Shown piece after piece: positions 6,559 to 10,274 of a stretch of DNA of 10,274 bases (its first letter is position 1; the number at the start of each line of letters is the position of its first letter). The notes beneath the pieces were generated by a model, which was given only the letters and a program-made list of their open reading frames with translations, was not told where the DNA came from and ran no database searches. Source of the DNA: Sulfurospirillum sp. UBA1314 (GTDB lineage: Bacteria; Campylobacterota; Campylobacteria; Campylobacterales; Sulfurospirillaceae); assembly GCA_002307095.1 (NCBI GenBank), contig DBTO01000281.1, positions 1-10,274 of the forward strand, written 5' to 3'. The position numbers and the translations under genes are program-made.

Positions 6559-7032
6559 TTAGCCTTTGGCTGCCATAAGCGTTTCAAACGTATCGTAATC
6601 AACCAGACGAATCGCATCGGTAGTACAAACTCGAACGCACGAAGGCCCTTGTGGATGGCTAAAGCAGAGGTTGCATTTCACAGCAACCCTGCGGTCTTCT
6701 TTTTGGATCATACGAATCGCGCCATATGGGCAGATGAGCGAACAGCAGCCACAGCCCACACAGGCTTCTTCATGCAGTTTGATAAACCCTTCCATACGCT
6801 CAATAACACCATGCGGACAAATCGTTGCACAAGGAGCATCTTCACAGTGCATGCACTGAAGCGGAGCGGTTTTGCTCTCCATCTTCACCACACGATTGCG
6901 CGAAATAAGCGGTAACTTCGTGGTGTAGGCTTCCTCAAAAGCAATGCCTTGGTAACTAGCAGCACAGGCTAACTCACAACTCAAACACCCCACACATTTG
7001 GTGCTATCGGCTAAAATAAATTGATGTCTCAT
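6559..7032 (-). CDS. Four-cluster [4Fe-4S] ferredoxin subunit, CooF/HycB-like
   Basis: A 157-residue polyferredoxin of the CooF/HycB/DmsB type that carries electrons between an oxidoreductase partner and a hydrogenase. Four cysteine sets are visible: C13-C16-C19-C23; C60-C63-C68-C72; C91-C94-C97-C101 (with an extra C96); and C120-C123-C132-C136. The mixed spacing CxxCxxxxCxxxC in sets two and four (the latter expanded) is typical of the family. There is no Tat signal or membrane helix, so it is cytoplasmic. The ATG lies 1 bp after the large-subunit stop with only a weak ribosome-binding site, implying translational coupling. In Coo clusters the partner is CO dehydrogenase and in formate hydrogenlyase it is FdhH; neither is present here, and the GltD-like protein is the candidate partner. 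Confidence 0.9.
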   Translation of the reverse strand: MRHQFILADSTKCVGCLSCELACAASYQGIAFEEAYTTKLPLISRNRVVKMESKTAPLQCMHCEDAPCATICPHGVIERMEGFIKLHEEACVGCGCCSLICPYGAIRMIQKEDRRVAVKCNLCFSHPQGPSCVRVCTTDAIRLVDYDTFETLMAAKG

Positions 7033-7033
7033 C

Positions 7034-8122
7034 TTAACGCTCGGTACAGGAGATACAAGGATCGATGCTGTTAAAGATCAGAGCAACATCGTCAATGTTA
7101 TTGTTGGGCATCATCACTTTGAGCGCTTCCCAGTTCATGTACGTTGGTACGCGCCACTTCATACGCTCAGGCTTTTGCGTGCCATTGGTTTTGAGGTAAT
7201 ACACGAGCTCTCCACGAGGTGCTTCGGTGCGAGAGATCGCTTCGCCTTCTGGAATGAGTGTGCGTGTTGGAAGCACGACATCACCTGTTGGCAGAGCATC
7301 AAGCGCTTGGTGAAGCAGTTTCATGGACTCTAGGATTTCATACAGTCTCACTTTAGCGCGTGAAAGCACATCGCCATCTTGTTGAAGCACGACATCAAAC
7401 GAAAGTTGGTCATACGCGGCATACGGGGAGCGTTTTCGTACATCGTTATTGACACCACTTGCACGTGCTACAGGGCCTACAACGCCCAGTCTGAGTGCAT
7501 CTTCGTAGCCTAAAACTCCCACACCGCGAAGGCGTGTGATAAGCGTTGCATCGGTTTCAAACAGAGCGATAAACGCTTCGATTTTGCTTTTGTTTTTATC
7601 CAGTGTCGTTTGGATGGAAGCGATCAGTGTGGCGTCTAGATCAAACTTCACACCACCAATGGTATTAGCACTTAAGTCCATGCGATTGCCCCAAATGGAC
7701 TCTTTCAAGTCTTGAAAATCCTCACGCGCCTCCAAAAACTGCGTCATCAGTGCTTTGTTGTGAATGAGATGCGCGAGCATACCAAGGTTAAAAAGGTGGC
7801 TTGCGATGCGCTTGATCTCATCGGCAACGACACGAAGGTAAAGGGCGCGCTCAGGAAGGCTGAGTCCTGCGATTTTTTCCACCGCCATGCAGTAGGTAAA
7901 CGGGTGGTTGTTGGAACAGAGCGCACACACTTTTTCGGTGATGATGAGATTTTGTAAAAAATTTCGTTGAAGCACGATAGACTCGATGCCACGGTGAACA
8001 AAACCGTTGATCATATCAACCATTTTGATCGTTTTACCATCGCTATTGGGTTCTATTTTAAAATAAACGGGCTCTTCAAGTGCCACATCAAACGGTCCTA
8101 AAATGACTTTGGTGTTATCCAC
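7034..8122 (-). CDS. [NiFe]-hydrogenase large subunit, group 4 / NuoD-like (CooH/EchE/HycE type)
   Basis: The catalytic subunit, which binds the NiFe(CN)2CO centre that interconverts H2 with protons and electrons. Nickel ligands are intact: C66 and C69 in EKVCALCSNNH, and C356 and C359 in DPCISCTER. H43-R44-G45-I46-E47 and the EAPRGELVYY segment are conserved group 4/complex I features. At 362 residues it matches Coo/Ech-type large subunits and lacks the NuoC-like N-terminal fusion of HycE. The start is GTG at 8122 with AGAAGGA about 8 bp upstream, overlapping the NuoC-like gene by 8 bp. Two oddities: the first motif reads CALC where CGIC is usual, and the protein ends three residues after the last cysteine, so no C-terminal peptide needs removing. 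Confidence 0.93.
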   Translation of the reverse strand: MDNTKVILGPFDVALEEPVYFKIEPNSDGKTIKMVDMINGFVHRGIESIVLQRNFLQNLIITEKVCALCSNNHPFTYCMAVEKIAGLSLPERALYLRVVADEIKRIASHLFNLGMLAHLIHNKALMTQFLEAREDFQDLKESIWGNRMDLSANTIGGVKFDLDATLIASIQTTLDKNKSKIEAFIALFETDATLITRLRGVGVLGYEDALRLGVVGPVARASGVNNDVRKRSPYAAYDQLSFDVVLQQDGDVLSRAKVRLYEILESMKLLHQALDALPTGDVVLPTRTLIPEGEAISRTEAPRGELVYYLKTNGTQKPERMKWRVPTYMNWEALKVMMPNNNIDDVALIFNSIDPCISCTER

Positions 8123-8609
8123 GGTTGCTTCCTTCTGCTGCTTTAACTCTGCTCCAAAGTGCTTGGCTCACTTTGCCACTCATGGCGGAAGAGAGTGAAT
8201 AGTACTCGCTTAAAACAGCCTCTTTAATCGCTTCATCGAGAAAAAGGCGTTTGGGGTTGGGGTGATTGAGGATGGCTATGCCATAGATTTCGGAAAGTTC
8301 TCTCTCCGTCCAGTCCGCACTTTTAAACAGTGGCGTGATGGAGGGAACGCTTTTGTCGGTGATGTACAGTTTGACATTGAGCATCATGCCATCAAGGTCG
8401 AAGTGATAAACCAGTTCGTGCGCTTCATCTTTTTGATACGCAGTGATCATACAGACCCGTGCGTTCATCGTTTGAAGGATCTCTGCTAGCTGTAAAAGAA
8501 GCTTTTTATCGTCTATTTCGCACCAAAGGCTATCACCTTGAGCGTTAAAATGACAGCCTAATTTTAGGGTGTTAAGAGCGTCATTGAGTTTTACATGTAA
8601 AGATTTCAT
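8115..8609 (-). CDS. Hydrogenase 30-kDa (NuoC-like) subunit, CooU/EchD-like
   Basis: A 164-residue structural subunit homologous to NuoC and the N-terminal part of HycE, which packs against the NiFe large subunit. The diagnostic block near residues 88-125 is present: VPSITPLF, ADWTERELSEIYGI, NHPNPKRLFLDE. No cofactor ligands are expected. Its ATG follows the ferredoxin stop directly and its end overlaps the large-subunit start by 8 bp. Codons 4-7 (LHVK) are a TTTACATGTAAA copy, so the palindrome lies within about 20 bp of the start codon. Confidence 0.88.
   Translation of the reverse strand: MKSLHVKLNDALNTLKLGCHFNAQGDSLWCEIDDKKLLLQLAEILQTMNARVCMITAYQKDEAHELVYHFDLDGMMLNVKLYITDKSVPSITPLFKSADWTERELSEIYGIAILNHPNPKRLFLDEAIKEAVLSEYYSLSSAMSGKVSQALWSRVKAAEGSNRG
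8590..8601. repeat. TTTACATGTAAA, copy 8 (start of the NuoC-like gene)
   Basis: Full form at codons 4-7, read as Leu-His-Val-Lys. Confidence 0.9.
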
Positions 8610-9035
8610 TTAAAGGACTCTTCTTTCAAATGTATGGTCACGTCTGCATTTAGGGCAGAGTTTAAAGAGAGAGGTAATAGGTTCACTCACGTTTTTTAAC
8701 CCACGTTTAAGCATCGTTAAAGGAACGTTTATCATCGCTTCATGGCAGTTGGGGCATTCACCATATTCGACCCTATTAGCCGTGATGGAGGTGTATTTTT
8801 CACTTTGGGGTGTCGCTTCGGCGAGGGTATGACTTAAAGCAATAGCACCTGTGGGACAAAAATAGGTACAGTTGCCACACACGGTACAGGTGTTGTGCCA
8901 GATGATGAAGTCATAGCTCTGTTGCGGCTCGACACAGGTGATGTTGATCGCACCAGCTGGGCAGACAAAGGCACAGGTTTGGCACAGAACACACTGCGTT
9001 TTATCAAACGTGATTTTTCCTTTGTAGGCATTCAT
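8610..9035 (-). CDS. Two-cluster [4Fe-4S] ferredoxin hydrogenase subunit, CooX/EchF/NuoI-like
   Basis: A 141-residue ferredoxin with two classical cluster motifs, C15-C18-C21-C25-P and C50-C53-C56-C60-P, followed by a C-terminal pair CPNC (C94, C97) and CPKC (C127, C130) that looks like a zinc-ribbon or extra metal site. It should relay electrons from the small subunit's proximal cluster to the external ferredoxin. I chose the ATG at 9035: it overlaps the small-subunit stop as ATGA and has AGAAGG at good spacing, whereas the in-frame upstream start at 9056 is a TTG with no clear ribosome-binding site. Confidence 0.9.
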   Translation of the reverse strand: MNAYKGKITFDKTQCVLCQTCAFVCPAGAINITCVEPQQSYDFIIWHNTCTVCGNCTYFCPTGAIALSHTLAEATPQSEKYTSITANRVEYGECPNCHEAMINVPLTMLKRGLKNVSEPITSLFKLCPKCRRDHTFERRVL

Positions 9036-9448
9036 GCGCTCACCTTCTCTTTCCAAAGCGCACAGGCTTGAATGAGTCCATCCACGATGCTCTGCGGTGA
9101 AGGTGGACAGCCAGCGATGTTGACATCCACATCCATGAAGCGATCCAGTGGGCCTTCGATGGAGTAGCTATCGCGAAAGACACCGCCCGTGATCGGACAA
9201 ATACCCATAGCGACGACCACTTTTTGTGGAGGCAACCGTTTGAGTGTCGCTTCTAAGAAAGGTTTGGAACGTGTGGTGATGGAACCTGTGACGATGACAA
9301 TATGTGCCTCTTCAGGTGTGTTGGTATAGGTGCAATGAAGTGTGTCAAAGCCAAATTTGGGCACAAGGATGCTCGCCAAAAGCTCGACATCACAGCCATT
9401 ACAGGAACCTGCGTTGATACGATAAACGTTAATATTATTATCTATCAT
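9032..9448 (-). CDS. [NiFe]-hydrogenase small subunit, group 4 / NuoB-like (CooL/EchC/HycG type)
   Basis: A 138-residue electron-transfer subunit holding a single proximal [4Fe-4S] cluster: C16 and C19 (GSCNGCD), C84 (MGICPITGG) and C114 (AGCPPSP). The short form with one cluster and no Tat signal separates it from membrane-bound uptake hydrogenase small subunits and places it in the NuoB/CooL/EchC group. An in-frame extension to 9550 would add 34 residues of AT-rich, non-conserved sequence overlapping the promoter, so I start at the ATG at 9448, where homology begins (MIDNNINVYRINAGSC). It is the first gene of the operon in this window. Upstream lies only the divergent HD gene, not a NuoH- or NuoL-like subunit. 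Confidence 0.92.
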   Translation of the reverse strand: MIDNNINVYRINAGSCNGCDVELLASILVPKFGFDTLHCTYTNTPEEAHIVIVTGSITTRSKPFLEATLKRLPPQKVVVAMGICPITGGVFRDSYSIEGPLDRFMDVDVNIAGCPPSPQSIVDGLIQACALWKEKVSA

Positions 9449-9476
9449 AAAGAGTCTCTTTAGTTTATAGATTTTT

Positions 9477-9488
9477 ATTAATATTAAT
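9477..9488. promoter_or_regulatory. Perfect AT-rich palindrome in the hydrogenase operon leader
   Basis: ATTAATATTAAT lies 29-40 bp upstream of the small-subunit ATG, in the predicted 5' leader. It could be an operator of a metal or redox regulator. In such AT-rich DNA, chance is a real alternative. Confidence 0.3.
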
Positions 9489-9518
9489 TCAATCAATAAA
9501 GATTGTTTTAAAGTTGGT

Positions 9519-9527
9519 ATTGTAACA
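9519..9527 (-). promoter_or_regulatory. Probable extended -10 promoter for the hydrogenase operon
   Basis: On the minus strand TG-T-TACAAT (TACAAT at 9524-9519) matches the extended -10 consensus (5 of 6 in the hexamer), about 70 bp before the small-subunit start. The -35 region has no clear match, as is common in Campylobacterota. Confidence 0.45.
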
Positions 9528-9565
9528 CAATAATCAAAAGATTTGGTCACACAAAAGAAACTTTT

Positions 9566-9595
9566 TTGAGATCTTTACATGTAAAACGGTAAAAT
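9566..9595 (+). promoter_or_regulatory. Sigma-70-type promoter of the HD-domain gene
   Basis: TTGAGA (9566-9571, 4 of 6 to TTGACA) and TAAAAT (9590-9595, 5 of 6 to TATAAT) are separated by 18 bp, predicting transcription from about 9602. A full TTTACATGTAAA lies inside the spacer and another covers the predicted start region. Confidence 0.6.
9574..9585. repeat. TTTACATGTAAA, copy 9 (promoter spacer of the HD gene)
   Basis: Full form between the predicted -35 and -10 elements. Confidence 0.9.
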
Positions 9596-9601
9596 GGCTC
9601 A

Positions 9602-9613
9602 TTTACATGTAAA
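9602..9613. repeat. TTTACATGTAAA, copy 10 (transcription start/RBS of the HD gene)
   Basis: Full form, 28 bp from copy 9 start to start, overlapping the AAAGG ribosome-binding site. Confidence 0.9.
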
Positions 9614-9621
9614 GGATGAAA

Positions 9622-10185
9622 ATGTTCAATCGAGAAGAGGCGTTTGCTCTGCTAAAAGCCTATAATGGCGCGGCACTCGTCATTCATGGATTAGCCGTTG
9701 AGGGAACGATGCGTTACTTTGCACGAAAAGCAGGCGAAGATGAGGAAAAATGGGGCATCGTAGGGCTTTTGCACGATCTAGACTATGAAAAATACCCTGA
9801 GCTTCACTGTGTTAAAACCGCAGAAATTATGCGTGAAAAGGGCTACTCTGAGAAGATTATACGCGCGATTGTTTCGCATGGTTGGGGCATTTGCTCCGAT
9901 GTGGAACCACTCAGTCCAATGGAGAAAACCCTCTATGCCGTGGATGAACTCACAGGGCTTATCACCGCGTGTGCACTGGTTCGACCAAGCCGTTCGGTTA
10001 TGGATTTGGAGCTCTCATCGGCTAAAAAGAAGTTCAAAGACAAGGCGTTCGCCGCAGGTGCGAGTAGGGAAGTCATTTCAAAAGGGGCGGAGATGTTGGG
10101 CGTGAGTTTGGATGAGCTGATCACCGATGTGATCGCCGCGATGAGAGAAATCGCTCCAACGCTTGGGCTGGAGCTGAAAAACTAG
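9622..10185 (+). CDS. HD-domain hydrolase family protein
   Basis: A 187-residue predicted metal-dependent phosphohydrolase of the HD superfamily (COG2316-like). Candidate metal ligands are H22, H51-D52 in LLHDLDYE, H62, H86 in VSHGW and D108 in AVDELTG. The substrate is unknown. The annotated start is the second of two in-frame ATGs (9616 and 9622): AAAGG at 9611-9615 sits 6 bp before 9622 but directly abuts 9616. The ribosome-binding site overlaps the palindrome at 9602-9613. It is divergent from the hydrogenase operon and its stop codon overlaps that of the convergent gene at 10182. Confidence 0.85.
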   Translation: MFNREEAFALLKAYNGAALVIHGLAVEGTMRYFARKAGEDEEKWGIVGLLHDLDYEKYPELHCVKTAEIMREKGYSEKIIRAIVSHGWGICSDVEPLSPMEKTLYAVDELTGLITACALVRPSRSVMDLELSSAKKKFKDKAFAAGASREVISKGAEMLGVSLDELITDVIAAMREIAPTLGLELKN

Positions 10186-10274
10186 CGTCGTCTTTTAGGG
10201 GCGGCGACTTTTTTTGCCACAGGACGGTAGTCCACGATGGTCGTGGTTCCTTTGCCTGGGTAGCGTTTCATCTC
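10182..10274 (-). CDS. C-terminal end of an unidentified basic protein (runs off the right edge)
   Basis: Thirty in-frame codons before the TAG at 10184-10182 end in a strongly basic tail (VAKKVAAPKRRR), typical of nucleic-acid-binding proteins. An internal ATG sits at 10271, but a 29-residue gene is less likely than the end of a longer one. I do not recognise the family. The stop overlaps the stop of the HD gene within CTAG. Confidence 0.55.
   Translation of the reverse strand, partial: EMKRYPGKGTTTIVDYRPVAKKVAAPKRRR

Noticed and set aside
6559..9448. Complex I (nuo) operon
   Set aside because: The large subunit carries all four NiFe-ligating cysteines, which NuoD lacks, and hypA is in the operon.
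9449..9550. N-terminal extension of the hydrogenase small subunit to 9550
   Set aside because: The 34 extra residues are AT-rich, non-conserved and overlap the likely promoter. Homology begins at the ATG at 9448.
313..9613. CRISPR array or conventional tandem repeat from the repeated 12-mer
   Set aside because: Copies are irregularly spaced, 28 bp to 2.4 kb apart, with unrelated genes between them. There are no uniform spacers and no cas genes.
10182..10185. Overlapping convergent stop codons (CTAG) as a special signal
   Set aside because: A simple overlap of two TAG stops; common in compact genomes.

Overview
The window reads as chromosome of a nitrogen-fixing, hydrogen-metabolising member of the Campylobacterota (Epsilonproteobacteria), most probably Sulfurospirillum or a close relative. 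This rests on moderate AT content, short purine-rich ribosome-binding sites (AAAGGA type), the NifK sequence type and a multi-gene [NiFe]-hydrogenase locus. The genus is an inference; no rRNA or core marker is present.

Layout. (1) 1-962: the C-terminal 306 residues of nitrogenase NifK, closed by a strong hairpin/T-tract terminator. (2) 1062-3092, plus strand: a GNAT-acetyltransferase/carbon-nitrogen-hydrolase fusion and an RNase H-like protein whose GTG start abuts the preceding stop. (3) 3105-3827, minus strand: two tandem paralogous coiled-coil proteins of about 97 residues resembling the sll1863 stress-response family, with their own terminator. (4) 3828-4055: a non-coding gap with an imperfect hairpin. 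(5) 4056-4757, minus strand: an AT-rich HNH endonuclease gene. (6) 4779-9448, minus strand: a seven-gene operon encoding a hydrogenase small subunit (NuoB-like), a two-cluster ferredoxin, a NuoC-like subunit, a NiFe large subunit (NuoD-like), a four-cluster CooF/HycB-like ferredoxin, HypA and a GltD-like NADPH/FAD oxidoreductase. (7) 9622-10185, plus strand: an HD-domain hydrolase, divergent from the operon. (8) 10182-10274: the C-terminal end of an unidentified basic protein on the minus strand.

How the genes work together. The hydrogenase genes run in the order small subunit, ferredoxin, NuoC-like, large subunit, polyferredoxin, hypA. This matches the CO-induced (Coo) hydrogenase arrangement L-X-U-H with CooF and HypA. 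The two integral-membrane, ion-translocating subunits (NuoH-like and NuoL-like) are absent and there is no room for them inside the cluster. A GltD-like NADPH-dependent flavoprotein occupies the position where CO dehydrogenase sits in Coo clusters. The simplest reading is a soluble group 4-type hydrogenase exchanging electrons with NADP(H) through ferredoxin centres. All four NiFe-ligating cysteines are present, and the large subunit ends exactly at the mature C terminus.

The second notable signal is the palindrome TTACATGTAA (usually TTTACATGTAAA), which occurs ten times in 10.3 kb, in coding and intergenic DNA and mostly within about 40 bp of gene ends. Two copies sit in and just after a good promoter for the HD gene, two flank the HNH gene, and one supplies the stop codon of the GltD-like gene.
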